Assembly (NCBI RefSeq): GCF_003634775.1
Contig: NZ_RBXB01000002.1
Location: forward strand, 186,001-250,000
Length of the DNA stretch: 64,000 nt
Direction of reading: 5' to 3'
From: Chryseobacterium defluvii
GTDB lineage: Bacteria > Bacteroidota > Bacteroidia > Flavobacteriales > Weeksellaceae
This document shows positions 20,321-28,897 of the stretch, one piece after another. Within the stretch, counting starts at the first letter, position 1. Each line of letters begins with the position of its first letter. A program made the position numbers and the translations under genes. The notes under the pieces were generated by a model that saw only the letters and a list, made by a program, of their open reading frames with translations, searched no databases and had not been told where the DNA came from.

Positions 20321-20328
20321 TAGATTTG
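20321..20328 (+). promoter_or_regulatory. -7 promoter element of the MBL-fold gene (TAGATTTG)
   Basis: TAGATTTG fits TAnnTTTG and ends 13 bases before the ATG at 20342; the usual -33 region is taken up by a palindrome. Confidence 0.55.
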
Positions 20329-20341
20329 CAAAAAAAAAGCT

Positions 20342-21028
20342 ATGTTACGTCAAATTGCTCCCGAAGTGTTTCAGATTTCACTGATGCCACGAAACAGTAT
20401 CAACTGCTATATTATCGAAGGTTTATTGGTAGACTCGGGAATAAGGAGTTCGTATGCTGCTGTAAAGAAAGCGCTCCAGAAAATTCCTGTTTATCAACAT
20501 ATCCTGACGCATGCACATGCGGATCATCAGGGCTGTAGCGATCAGATATGCGCTGAGTTCGCGATACCCTTATTCTGTCATCCCGATGAGGTTTTTAGAA
20601 CGGAAACGGGTATGGTAACCAACGACTATCCAACCCCGCAACATTGGATAGCAAAGCTTCAGCAAAAATACTGGGCAGGTCAGGGACATAAAGTCGAACA
20701 GACAATCGTTGAAAACGATAGGGTTGGAAATTTTAGGGTAATAGAAACGCCCGGACATTCGGCAGGTCATATTTCCTTATTCCGTGAGCAGGATGGTGTG
20801 TTAATAATCGGAGATGTAGCGACAAATATGAACCTGCTCACGACAGCGACCGGTCTGCGGCTTCCGCCCAACATATTCACCTCGGATCAGCAGCGCAATA
20901 TCAAATCACTCCAAAAGTTAGCAAAACTGAACCCTGCCATTATCTGCTTTGGTCATGGGCCGATCATGCGAAATACAAATCGGAAGTTTGAGCAATTTGT
21001 AGCTAAATGCAGTGCGGCTATTTTATAA
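20342..21028 (+). CDS. Metallo-beta-lactamase-fold hydrolase
   Basis: A 228-residue MBL-fold enzyme. The metal motif THAHADHQG (H57, H59, D61, H62) is complete, followed by a conserved His in ETPGHSAGHISLF (about 138), the Asp in VLIIGDVA and a last His in CFGHGP. Two metal ions are expected. Substrates in this family range from thioesters to lactones and cannot be told from sequence. It is preceded by a Crp/Fnr gene and probably controlled by it. Confidence 0.88.
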   Translation: MLRQIAPEVFQISLMPRNSINCYIIEGLLVDSGIRSSYAAVKKALQKIPVYQHILTHAHADHQGCSDQICAEFAIPLFCHPDEVFRTETGMVTNDYPTPQHWIAKLQQKYWAGQGHKVEQTIVENDRVGNFRVIETPGHSAGHISLFREQDGVLIIGDVATNMNLLTTATGLRLPPNIFTSDQQRNIKSLQKLAKLNPAIICFGHGPIMRNTNRKFEQFVAKCSAAIL

Positions 21029-21211
21029 ACAACCAGAAAAAAGGCACTATAGCCTTAAAGGGATTTCAAATTTACGGAAAATGTCCTGTAGAAAATATTT
21101 TGAAGCTCTTCTCAGACAATTTCATACAGGTAGTAGAAGGATTCAAGCTTCGAAAATCGAATTCCACTGTCCCAATAGTAAAAGTTTGGATTATAGATTT
21201 TTATGGGTATA

Positions 21212-21244
21212 AAAAAAGGAGACGACTATTCAATAGTGTCTCCT
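21212..21244 (-). terminator. Terminator of the left tRNA-Pro/tRNA-Arg unit
   Basis: Stem GGAGAC/GTCTCC extended by ACTAT/ATAGT with one bulge; on the minus strand it follows tRNA-Arg and ends in a T run. Confidence 0.8.
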
Positions 21245-21248
21245 TAAG

Positions 21249-21322
21249 TGAGCGCGAAAGGATTCGAACCTTTGACCGTCTGCTTAGAAGGCAGATGCTC
21301 TATCCAGCTGAGCTACGCACCC
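21249..21322 (-). tRNA. tRNA-Arg (anticodon TCT), left copy
   Basis: Minus-strand cloverleaf of 74 bases. Acceptor arms GGGTGCG/CGCGCTC pair with one G-U, the T arm carries GGTTCGAATCC, and the anticodon loop CTTCTAA reads TCT. No CCA is encoded. Nearly identical to the copy at 24026, with a difference in the T stem. Confidence 0.95.
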
Positions 21323-21338
21323 TAAAAGTGTTAATCGG

Positions 21339-21413
21339 TCGGGGCGGCAGGATTCGAACCTGCGACCTCCTGGTCCCAAACCAGGCGCGATGACCGGACT
21401 ACGCTACGCCCCG
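21339..21413 (-). tRNA. tRNA-Pro (anticodon TGG), left copy
   Basis: Minus-strand cloverleaf of 75 bases; acceptor CGGGGCG/CGCCCCG, anticodon loop TTTGGGA, T loop TTCGAAT. The sequence is the same as the copy at 24138. It lies upstream of tRNA-Arg in one transcript. Confidence 0.95.
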
Positions 21414-21678
21414 AAAGAAGTATCAATCATAACGATTTTACTTCGTTTTTGCGGGTGCAAATATATGATAGTTTTTTGACTTAAAAAAGTAAAATCGTAA
21501 TAAAAAATAAAATAAATAAAAACAGAATATATAATGGTTTGGTACGTAGCCCTTTATGAGCTTGTAAAAAGAATATTAAAATGTGATGATTCTACATTTT
21601 TTAAACTTTAAAAATAGTAATAGGTATCGTCCTTACATCTCCATAATCTTCAAAGGGCAGATCTATCAATTTTAAAAA

Positions 21679-22197
21679 TTATGGTTTCCAAAAGGACCAG
21701 ACGCTTCCGTTATATATGGCCAGCTGGTGGTTGGCTGTATCATAGGCCATCATTCCTGCTGTCGGATTAATGATATTTATATGTGGGTTATCCATTTTAG
21801 GTAGCACCATTGCCTTATCATTATCGGCAAGAATGAGAATCCCGGGTGTAGTATTTGTACTCCCATCACTGCCTATAATCACTTTAGAGTTAGTTCGTTC
21901 GGTTTTGGAATTTTGTAAAACAGTATTCACTACTCCTGTTGTATCTATACTTAGATCAACCCAAATACCTGATCTGAGGTATTTGACTTTTCTGTCAGCA
22001 ATATCATAAATAACTGTACCATCTACGGCTCCTGTTACTGAAGCTGCTGATGTAACCCATGGAAGGATCAGGCCTCTGTTTCCGTCAGCAAACTCAAGAG
22101 ATACTGAAGGATTACTCACTGAACTTTTGCCAATGGCAATCTGAGCGAAGTGCTGATTGAAAAACAATATTGGAAGAAGTATAGCAATTTTTTTCAT
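21679..22197 (-). CDS. Secreted hypothetical protein, 172 aa
   Basis: An exported protein with a signal peptide (MKKIAILLPILFFNQHFAQ). It repeats a theme common in Flavobacteriia surface proteins: GNRGLILPWVTSAASV, then GTVIYDIADRKVKYLRSGIW, and again KAMVLPKMDNPHIN with GMMAYDTANHQLAIYNGSVW. These look like two copies of one beta-hairpin unit (LP.(V/M)...G.(V/M).YD.A...(V/L)..Y..G.W). No known enzyme motif. It lies 38 bases after a larger secreted protein gene, probably in one transcript. Confidence 0.72.
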   Translation of the reverse strand: MKKIAILLPILFFNQHFAQIAIGKSSVSNPSVSLEFADGNRGLILPWVTSAASVTGAVDGTVIYDIADRKVKYLRSGIWVDLSIDTTGVVNTVLQNSKTERTNSKVIIGSDGSTNTTPGILILADNDKAMVLPKMDNPHINIINPTAGMMAYDTANHQLAIYNGSVWSFWKP

Positions 22198-22235
22198 GTT
22201 ATCAATATTTATTTTTAATATAAATTACTTTGGCT

Positions 22236-23555
22236 TTATGCGTCAGGACACGTTTGTATGTTGATGCACTGCCATCCATAGGTATTGCCATTATCTGTAG
22301 TGGTATAAATCTTCAGGCAGTTATTGGTGGTGTCATATACAGTCATACCTTCAACAAAGTTTAATGAAGAGATGCCCACGGGATTACCCGAAGGATCAAA
22401 AGGGACTCTGTTTAATACAAAACCTTTGGTCTTTGCTTCTAATGCCAGCCAGCCGCCTTTTCTGATCATAGGCCAATTGTCCGGATTATTTGTCCCTGCC
22501 CGTCCCAGAGCGGTTATTCCCAGTTTTGTATCGAGGGATGTTCCTGTGGTAATTCCGGGTTTATAACAACTACTGCATGCGGAAACATTTTGAGAGCTTC
22601 CTAAACCTTGTCCTTGGTCACTTCCGATATCAGCCGCTCCTCCGGTGTTTACAAGAACGGGTATTCCGAATGCATCAACACATGAAGCATCAGCACAGAT
22701 ATTTTTATTAGGTGCTATGGAGCCGGGTCCTACAACTGCTGTTCCTCCTGCCGGTACCAACTGACCGGAAGATACATTTTCATCTCCTTCCGCAGCATCC
22801 AGGCAGCCGTCATTATCCGAATCTAGATCCAAACTATTTGGTATACCGTCTCCATCCACATCACAAGGTAATGGTAAAGTAGCTCCAAATGTAAAGTTCG
22901 CCCAGTTTTCCGCTACGGTATAATTAAAAGAAATGCTGCTATGAACCCCAGGTATTCTAAGGATTACATAGCCTTCGTGTCCTGTAATCTGAGTAGGGGA
23001 ATTTACAGTAAGAGTATTCCCTCCTGAGGACCATATAATCTCTATGGGATTGCTAAATGTAATGGGAACATATGCAGCTCCGCTTCCAATGGAGGCAAAA
23101 ACCAATATCGGGTCGGTCATGGGAGAAGAAAAAGTCAAGGTGTTTGTTGTAGCCTGTATGTTTCTGATGGTCGGGTTATTATTCGGTACTCCATAAGAAG
23201 CCGGAAAAACCCCGTAGTTATAAACACTGGCAGAGGCTTGTAAAGGTTGAGTTGAGGTATAGGTATAGCCAATTCCATTAATGGTTCCTGTAGCAACGGT
23301 ATTATCTGTTGCAGAGAAAGTAATAGGGCCTGTCCAGTAAAATTGCCCGGGACATTCTAATGCATCAGGAATACCATCATTATCATCGTCTCTATCCAGA
23401 TCATCTGTGCTTCCATCCCCATCAGTATCCGTTACTTTTGCAATGGTTGTGCCTGAATTGACAGGTTGGATCGAATTCATTTGAGCATTACCGAATTGGC
23501 CAAAAATTATGGAATAAAATAATAATCCCATAATAGTTGTTATCTTTTTATTCAT
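22236..23555 (-). CDS. Secreted protein with thrombospondin type 3 calcium-binding repeats, 439 aa
   Basis: A signal peptide is followed by two TSP3-like acidic clusters: DTDGDGSTDDLDRDDDNDG near residue 45 and DVDGDGIPNSLDLDSDNDG near 230, which should bind calcium. Between them lies a beta-rich domain of about 160 residues. The C-terminal part (about 340-439) has GITALGRAGTNNPDNWPMIR and ends with a GMTVYDTTNNCLKIYT unit like that in the downstream 172-aa protein, so the two may assemble or share an anchoring mode. Several Cys suggest disulphides. No T9SS C-terminal domain was recognised. Role unknown; likely cell-surface. Confidence 0.75.
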   Translation of the reverse strand: MNKKITTIMGLLFYSIIFGQFGNAQMNSIQPVNSGTTIAKVTDTDGDGSTDDLDRDDDNDGIPDALECPGQFYWTGPITFSATDNTVATGTINGIGYTYTSTQPLQASASVYNYGVFPASYGVPNNNPTIRNIQATTNTLTFSSPMTDPILVFASIGSGAAYVPITFSNPIEIIWSSGGNTLTVNSPTQITGHEGYVILRIPGVHSSISFNYTVAENWANFTFGATLPLPCDVDGDGIPNSLDLDSDNDGCLDAAEGDENVSSGQLVPAGGTAVVGPGSIAPNKNICADASCVDAFGIPVLVNTGGAADIGSDQGQGLGSSQNVSACSSCYKPGITTGTSLDTKLGITALGRAGTNNPDNWPMIRKGGWLALEAKTKGFVLNRVPFDPSGNPVGISSLNFVEGMTVYDTTNNCLKIYTTTDNGNTYGWQCINIQTCPDA

Positions 23556-23989
23556 GCTTAATATAGTGTTATGGTTAGGTAGCTTTTAATAAGTTAATGC
23601 TTTGCGGGCTAAATTTTTTATCCGGAAAACCTTTCGAATTCAAAAGTATAAAAAAATTCACATTACTAATACGATATATTTACTAATAATTAAATATGAT
23701 TATTTTAAATTTAATTAATCAGCTCTCAAAAGCAGAATGAGCTAGACGATTCACTGAGGCTATAATACCTGTAAAATGCAGTGTTTAATGTGTTTGGAAG
23801 TAGAATTAAATAACCAAAATTTCTTAAAATTGATTGGTATTATATGTTTTTTGGAAGTGGTCCAATTTGAATCCTGTTAGGATCATCTTATTTTTAAAGA
23901 GTTGTTGGGCTTAATATAAACGAGAAAAGAGTAAATATTGCTTTTTAAGAAAGAGATTTATAAATAGCTTGATTGAGAGGTGTTTATAA
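23556..23989. other. AT-rich non-coding stretch, about 430 bases
   Basis: I see no credible reading frame, RNA gene or strong hairpin here. It separates the surface-protein genes from the right tRNA cluster and may contain the promoter of the 439-aa gene, although no good TAnnTTTG was found near its start. Confidence 0.5.
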
Positions 23990-24020
23990 ATAAAAATGAC
24001 ACCATTTGCTAATGATGTCA
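23990..24020 (-). terminator. Terminator of the right tRNA cluster
   Basis: Near-perfect stem TGACATCATT/AATGGTGTCA with a short loop, followed on the minus strand by TTTTTATTT. Confidence 0.8.
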
Positions 24021-24025
24021 TTAAG

Positions 24026-24099
24026 TGAGCGCGACAGGATTCGAACCTGTGACCGTCTGCTTAGAAGGCAGATGCTCTATCCAGCTGAGCTACGCACCC
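24026..24099 (-). tRNA. tRNA-Arg (anticodon TCT), right copy
   Basis: Minus-strand cloverleaf of 74 bases with the same acceptor and anticodon arms as the copy at 21249; the T stem reads CAGG/CCTG rather than AAGG/CCTT, still fully paired. Confidence 0.95.
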
Positions 24100-24137
24100 A
24101 TAAATGTGATTCCCGCTTAGTAAATAAGCTCGTAAAG

Positions 24138-24212
24138 TCGGGGCGGCAGGATTCGAACCTGCGACCTCCTGGTCCCAAACCAGGCGCGATGACCGGACTA
24201 CGCTACGCCCCG
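24138..24212 (-). tRNA. tRNA-Pro (anticodon TGG), right copy
   Basis: Minus-strand cloverleaf of 75 bases, apparently the same sequence as the left copy at 21339; anticodon loop TTTGGGA. Confidence 0.95.
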
Positions 24213-24231
24213 AATATATAAGTAAAGAAAG

Positions 24232-24316
24232 CGGAGGGTAAGGGATTCGAACCCTTGCGACACTTTCGCGTCGACAGTTTAGCAAACTGCTCCGTTAACC
24301 ACTCCGGCAACCCTCC
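24232..24316 (-). tRNA. tRNA-Ser (anticodon GCT)
   Basis: Minus-strand class II tRNA of 85 bases with acceptor GGAGGGT/ACCCTCC and a long variable arm (GTCGACGCGAAAGTGTCGC). The anticodon loop reads GCT. It is the first gene of the Ser-Pro-Arg transcript. Confidence 0.95.
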
Positions 24317-24415
24317 TTTTATCTTTGTTTTCTAATGATCGCTATTGCTTTATTGCGAGTGCAAATATAGAGCAGATTTCTTTATTTACCAAATATTTTT
24401 CAAGAAATTTTTGTG

Positions 24416-24423
24416 TATTTTTG
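24416..24423 (+). promoter_or_regulatory. -7 promoter element of the amidase gene (TATTTTTG)
   Basis: Matches TAnnTTTG, 29 bases before the ATG at 24453; divergent from the tRNA cluster. Confidence 0.5.
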
Positions 24424-24452
24424 AGGTGATAAACGACTTAAAATAAACATCA

Positions 24453-25478
24453 ATGCGTAAGATATTATATTTCATAGGATTAGGGACAATCATCCTTTCG
24501 TGTGCTCCGCAGAAAAATGTTAAAACAAGCTCTTACAGGCCAAAAGCTACGACAGTACAGCCTAAAACAGTAACAAAAACGCCAACTTCTGAAAAAGCAA
24601 AACCTCAGGTTACCAATGACCGGGGGGTGGAGTTTTTCACTACCAATATTGCTGATGCTGCAAAAAACGATAATACCATAAGTTATGGCTCCATTGTTTC
24701 AGCAAAACCGGCCGGATACAAAGTCGTGAAGACCTACTTTCCTGCCATTGCACAGAATTTCAGACAAAGATATTTAATATTGCATTATACGGCATTACCG
24801 GATGATAAATCCATCACTGTTCTTACACAGCAGGCTGTAAGTGCACATTATCTGGTAAACAATACCGGAGATAATGAAATTTACCAGTTGGTAGACGAAA
24901 ATAAACGGTCTTACCATGCGGGAGTAAGTTCATGGAGAACAGATAAAAACCTGAATGATACCTCTATCGGTATAGAAATCGTTAACAGCGGTTATACAGC
25001 GGATAGTATAGGGAAAAGAATATTTGTTCCCTTCAGCGATGCCCAGATTAAAAAAGTAGCGGCACTGGCTAAAGATATTATTACAAGATATCAGATCCCT
25101 GCCACCAATGTATTGGCGCATTCGGATATTGCTCCTACAAGAAAGCAGGATCCGGGGCCTTTATTCCCATGGAAAAGGTTGTATGATGAATATCAGATAG
25201 GAATGTGGTATGATCAGGAGACAAAACAAAGTTATCATGATCTCGCCATGATGGATTTTGCCGCAAAATATAATGAATCTTCATTTATATTTAATGTTCA
25301 GACCCAATTGCAAAAATTTGGATATGGGGTAGAGCTTAGTGGGAAATGGGATGATGCTACGAAAAAAACAATAGAAGCATTCCAATATCATTTCCGCCCG
25401 CAAAACTATGATGGTATCATGGATGCGGAAACGTGGGCAATATTACAGGCTTTGCTTCAAAAATATCCTGTAAAATAA
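24453..25478 (+). CDS. N-acetylmuramoyl-L-alanine amidase lipoprotein with peptidoglycan-binding domain
   Basis: A 341-residue lipoprotein; the lipobox is ILSC. After a Thr/Pro/Lys-rich linker (about 20-55), an Amidase_2/PGRP-type zinc domain spans about 100-245: LILHYTALPD supplies the first His, SAHYLVN and SYHAGVSSW follow, and AHSDIAPTRKQDPGPLFPW supplies the last His and Asp. A C-terminal PG_binding_1 domain (about 275-338) ends the protein. It resembles E. coli AmiD and should cut the MurNAc-alanine bond in wall turnover. A terminator follows. Confidence 0.93.
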   Translation: MRKILYFIGLGTIILSCAPQKNVKTSSYRPKATTVQPKTVTKTPTSEKAKPQVTNDRGVEFFTTNIADAAKNDNTISYGSIVSAKPAGYKVVKTYFPAIAQNFRQRYLILHYTALPDDKSITVLTQQAVSAHYLVNNTGDNEIYQLVDENKRSYHAGVSSWRTDKNLNDTSIGIEIVNSGYTADSIGKRIFVPFSDAQIKKVAALAKDIITRYQIPATNVLAHSDIAPTRKQDPGPLFPWKRLYDEYQIGMWYDQETKQSYHDLAMMDFAAKYNESSFIFNVQTQLQKFGYGVELSGKWDDATKKTIEAFQYHFRPQNYDGIMDAETWAILQALLQKYPVK

Positions 25479-25483
25479 ATACA

Positions 25484-25508
25484 AGCGCATCGTTAAGATG
25501 CGTTTTTG
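25484..25508 (+). terminator. Terminator after the amidase gene
   Basis: Stem GCATC.../...GATGC with a small loop and a T5 tail. Confidence 0.75.
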
Positions 25509-25545
25509 TCATATCAACACACAAAAATAAATTTAAATACCTGTA

Positions 25546-26946
25546 ATGGAAAATTTCAGAAAAGAAAGTGATTTATTGGGCGAACTTAATGTTCCGGTAA
25601 ATGCTTATTATGGAGTGCAGACTCAGAGGGCGATCGATAATTTTAAAATTTCCGGCCAGCTCCTTTCTTCCTATCCTGAATTCATTAAAGGACTTGCTTT
25701 TGTAAAGAAAGCTGCTGCTAAAACCAATTATGAACTAGGACTACTTGAAGAAAATTTATATTTCAAAATAGCGGAAACCTGTGACGAGCTCATTGATGGC
25801 AAGCTTCATGAACAGTTTCCTGTAGATATGATTCAGGGTGGGGCGGGAACATCCATTAATATGAATGCGAATGAAGTCATCGCTAACAGGGTGCTGGAAA
25901 AATTAGGAAAAAATAAAGGAGAATATGAATTTTGTTCTCCCAATGACCATATCAATCTGTCTCAGTCCACCAATGACGCTTATCCAACAGCTATAAAAAT
26001 GGGATTGCTTCAGATGAATGAAACCCTGGTTGTGAAACTTCAGAAAATCATTGAGGCCTTCCGTGCTAAAGGAAAAGAATTTCAGGGAATCATAAAAATG
26101 GGAAGAACTCAGCTTCAGGATGCCGTTCCAATGACTTTGGGGCAGGAGTTTGAAGCCTTTGCCGCTACATTGGAAGAAGATATTTCCAAACTTAACAATA
26201 ACGCCAACCTTTTTGTTGAAGTCAATATGGGAGCAACCGCCATTGGTACAGGCCTTAATGCTCCGGTAGGTTATGCAACCCTTTGTGCGAAAAATTTAGC
26301 CCAGATTACAGGTTATCCGGTAATTTCAGCACCCAACCTGGTAGAAGCAACTCCGGATACGGGATCTTATGTGATCTATTCTTCGGCGATGAAACGTCTT
26401 GCTGTAAAACTTTCTAAAATCTGTAATGATCTTCGGCTGCTTTCTTCAGGACCAAGAGCGGGGCTTTTTGAAATTAATTTACCGCCAATGCAACCCGGGT
26501 CATCCATTATGCCCGGAAAAGTGAATCCTGTTATTCCTGAAGTGGTTAACCAGGTATGTTTTAAAGTAATAGGAAATGATCTCACCGTGACTTTTGCTGC
26601 AGAAGCAGGGCAATTACAATTAAATGTAATGGAACCGGTACTTTCCCATGCCATTATGGAAAACATTAATTTCCTTTGCAATGCTTTAGACACACTTCGT
26701 GAGAAATGTATAGTGGGAATTACCGCCAACAAAGAAGTATGCTTAAATATGGTAAAACACAGTATCGGAATCGTTACTGCACTTAACCCGTATATCGGGT
26801 ATAAACAATCTACACAGATCGCAAAAGAAGCTTTGGAGACAGGAAAAAGTGTTTATAATTTGGTATTGGAAAAAGGATTGCTTTCTCAGGAAAAACTCGA
26901 TGAGATCCTCGATCCTGCCAATATGTTGAAACCTCATAACAAATAG
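25546..26946 (+). CDS. aspA: Aspartate ammonia-lyase
   Basis: A 466-residue enzyme of the aspartase/fumarase superfamily converting L-aspartate to fumarate and ammonia. The superfamily signature GSSIMPGKVNPVIPE is present near residue 320, together with the substrate motif SPNDHINLSQSTNDAYPTA (about 138-157) and MGRTQLQDAVPMTLGQEF. The N-terminus (RKESDLLGELNVPVNAYYGVQT) is close to aspartase rather than fumarase, and the full length matches. A glycosyltransferase gene follows 21 bases later, but the contents suggest independent functions. Confidence 0.95.
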   Translation: MENFRKESDLLGELNVPVNAYYGVQTQRAIDNFKISGQLLSSYPEFIKGLAFVKKAAAKTNYELGLLEENLYFKIAETCDELIDGKLHEQFPVDMIQGGAGTSINMNANEVIANRVLEKLGKNKGEYEFCSPNDHINLSQSTNDAYPTAIKMGLLQMNETLVVKLQKIIEAFRAKGKEFQGIIKMGRTQLQDAVPMTLGQEFEAFAATLEEDISKLNNNANLFVEVNMGATAIGTGLNAPVGYATLCAKNLAQITGYPVISAPNLVEATPDTGSYVIYSSAMKRLAVKLSKICNDLRLLSSGPRAGLFEINLPPMQPGSSIMPGKVNPVIPEVVNQVCFKVIGNDLTVTFAAEAGQLQLNVMEPVLSHAIMENINFLCNALDTLREKCIVGITANKEVCLNMVKHSIGIVTALNPYIGYKQSTQIAKEALETGKSVYNLVLEKGLLSQEKLDEILDPANMLKPHNK

Positions 26947-26967
26947 TATTCTGAAAATAAAACTGAA

Positions 26968-27822
26968 GTGAGGTTTTTAATTATTATTCCTGCTCACAAC
27001 GAAGAAAATAATCTTTCATTTACTTTAAAATCTTTACAGCAGCAAAACTATAGAGATTTTAAAGTAATGATCGTTAATGATGGTTCTACGGATAAAACCC
27101 CGGAAGTCATCAAAATCTTTACAGATGAGGATTCCCGTTTTCAAACCGTCAATCTTCAAAAATCAGTTCATCAGCCGGGCTCTAAGGTAGTCAATGCCTT
27201 CAAAAAAGGATTGGAAACTCAGCATTTAGATGAGTTTGATATCATATGCAAATTTGATGCGGATATTATTTTGCCGGAGAACTATCTTGAGAGTATTGAA
27301 AACGCTTTTCAGAAAAACCCGGAATATGGTTTGGTGGGGGGATTGCTCTATGTTGAGAAAAATGGAGAATGGATCTACGAAGGAAATTCAAATAAACAGC
27401 ATGTACGAGGTCCGATGAAAGCTTACAGAAAACAATGTTTTATAGAAATCGGAGGATTGAGAGAAACATTGGGATGGGATAATATAGACTCTATCCTGCT
27501 CGAAAATTTAGGTTGGAAAGAATTTGTGCTGCCTGAACTGCATGTAAAGTTAATCAAAGTCAAAGGTTCGGATTATACTGTAAAAGAATCCGATTATTAT
27601 GGCCGGTATTTTTATTTCCTGGGACTGCAAAGATTTCTGGCTTATATTGCCGCTTCAAAGGAAGCCATGAAAAGCAAATCGGTTTCATTCTTCTTCCGGA
27701 TTGTAAAAACCTATGAAAATTGCAGGGCAAAAAAACTGGAACTTAAAATCACGAAAGAAGAACAGAGGATCATTAATCAGCAACGCTGGAAAGCCTTAAA
27801 AAATAAATGGCTGAAAATTTAA
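26968..27822 (+). CDS. Family 2 glycosyltransferase (GTG start)
   Basis: A 284-residue GT-A-fold enzyme. It begins at GTG with RFLIIIPAHNEENN, a typical opening, and no closer ATG fits. The nucleotide-binding VNDGSTDKTPE is at about 38-48 and the metal-binding DAD at about 98 (CKFDADIILP). Lacking transmembrane segments, it likely adds a sugar to a polysaccharide or lipid intermediate at the inner face of the membrane. It is followed 4 bases later by another predicted glycosyltransferase. Confidence 0.88.
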   Translation: MRFLIIIPAHNEENNLSFTLKSLQQQNYRDFKVMIVNDGSTDKTPEVIKIFTDEDSRFQTVNLQKSVHQPGSKVVNAFKKGLETQHLDEFDIICKFDADIILPENYLESIENAFQKNPEYGLVGGLLYVEKNGEWIYEGNSNKQHVRGPMKAYRKQCFIEIGGLRETLGWDNIDSILLENLGWKEFVLPELHVKLIKVKGSDYTVKESDYYGRYFYFLGLQRFLAYIAASKEAMKSKSVSFFFRIVKTYENCRAKKLELKITKEEQRIINQQRWKALKNKWLKI

Positions 27823-27826
27823 GAAA

Positions 27827-28897
27827 TTGAAAAAAATAGCATACATAGAAATCGATACCCATGCAGAAATAGCACAGGGATTTATGGAAATCATGCAGGA
27901 TTCGGATGAATTTGCTGTAGACTATTATTTTTCAAAAAAAATCAAAGATCAGATCAGGGAGGATGGCGAAAATATTTATTTATCAGATAGTTCAATGATC
28001 CTTGATCAGTTGAAATCAAAAAAATATGATCTTGTTATTATAGGAACCGTACACCGCTATTTTAATACTTTTCTGGCAATCGTTCAGCAATATAATTCTG
28101 CCGTAATAGCTCACAATCTGAATTTTATACAGACTTCAGCTTTTCGGTTGATCAGAAATATCTTTAAAGAAGATCTTATTTACAGACTTAAATTATGGTG
28201 GAAAGAGGGTCTGGTTTCTGCTCCGGAAGTGTATAAAAAAGCAAAGAATTTGTTGGTTCTGGATCAGGGATTGGCAACAGAGAATTACTGTTTTTTACCA
28301 ATTTTTTACACGAAAAATGAAAATAAGACCGAAAATGCTGTGCTTACGGTAGTTGTTCCAGGAGGTGTTTCTCAAAAAAGAAGAGATTACAAGAAAATCC
28401 TTTCAATTATAAAAGAAAAAGAGAACGATGTAAAAAAAGACCCTGATGCGAAAGCCGGGCAGATGGAGTTTGTATTTTTAGGTAAAGCCGGAGAGCGGGA
28501 ATTAAAGAATATTATTGCTTTAGAGCGTTCATTGAAGCATCTTACGGTCAAATATTTTTCAGAAAGGGTCTCCGCTCCAGATTTTGAAAGCTGGATGCAG
28601 AAAGCAGATGTTTTGTGGTGTCCGGTACAGCAGAAAACCGAATTTTTCAGTCAAAAAGAAACCTATGGGATTACCAAAATGACAGGGAACATAGGTGATG
28701 CCATTACATACGGTAAATTAGCTGTTTTTCCGGGCAATTATCCTTCTGCACTTCCTTTTATTGTTCCCGAACATGAAAATGTTATTGAACAGTTTCAGGA
28801 GCTTAAAAGCAGGAATTTTGATTTTCATGAAAACTACGGAAAACAAATAGTGCAACAACGCCTGGAAGAAGTTTTAAAAAAACTGATATCTACTTAA
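27827..28897 (+). CDS. Probable GT-B-type glycosyltransferase (TTG start)
   Basis: A 356-residue protein starting at TTG, just 4 bases after the previous stop, with the natural-looking N-terminus KKIAYIEIDTHAEIA. Residues about 180-330 show a C-terminal Rossmann layout seen in GT-B enzymes (TVVVPGGVSQKRRDY, MEFVFLGKAGERE, VKYFSERVSAPDFESWM, ADVLWCPV). The match is by fold pattern only, with no exact family motif. Its last 8 bases overlap the convergent flippase gene. Coupled to the GT2 gene, it probably works in the same glycan. Confidence 0.68.
   Translation: MKKIAYIEIDTHAEIAQGFMEIMQDSDEFAVDYYFSKKIKDQIREDGENIYLSDSSMILDQLKSKKYDLVIIGTVHRYFNTFLAIVQQYNSAVIAHNLNFIQTSAFRLIRNIFKEDLIYRLKLWWKEGLVSAPEVYKKAKNLLVLDQGLATENYCFLPIFYTKNENKTENAVLTVVVPGGVSQKRRDYKKILSIIKEKENDVKKDPDAKAGQMEFVFLGKAGERELKNIIALERSLKHLTVKYFSERVSAPDFESWMQKADVLWCPVQQKTEFFSQKETYGITKMTGNIGDAITYGKLAVFPGNYPSALPFIVPEHENVIEQFQELKSRNFDFHENYGKQIVQQRLEEVLKKLIST

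Noticed and set aside
21007..21393. A 128-codon plus-strand frame ending over two tRNA genes
   Set aside because: Its second half is antisense to tRNA-Arg and tRNA-Pro; similar frames appear over the right tRNA cluster. These are by-products of tRNA sequence.
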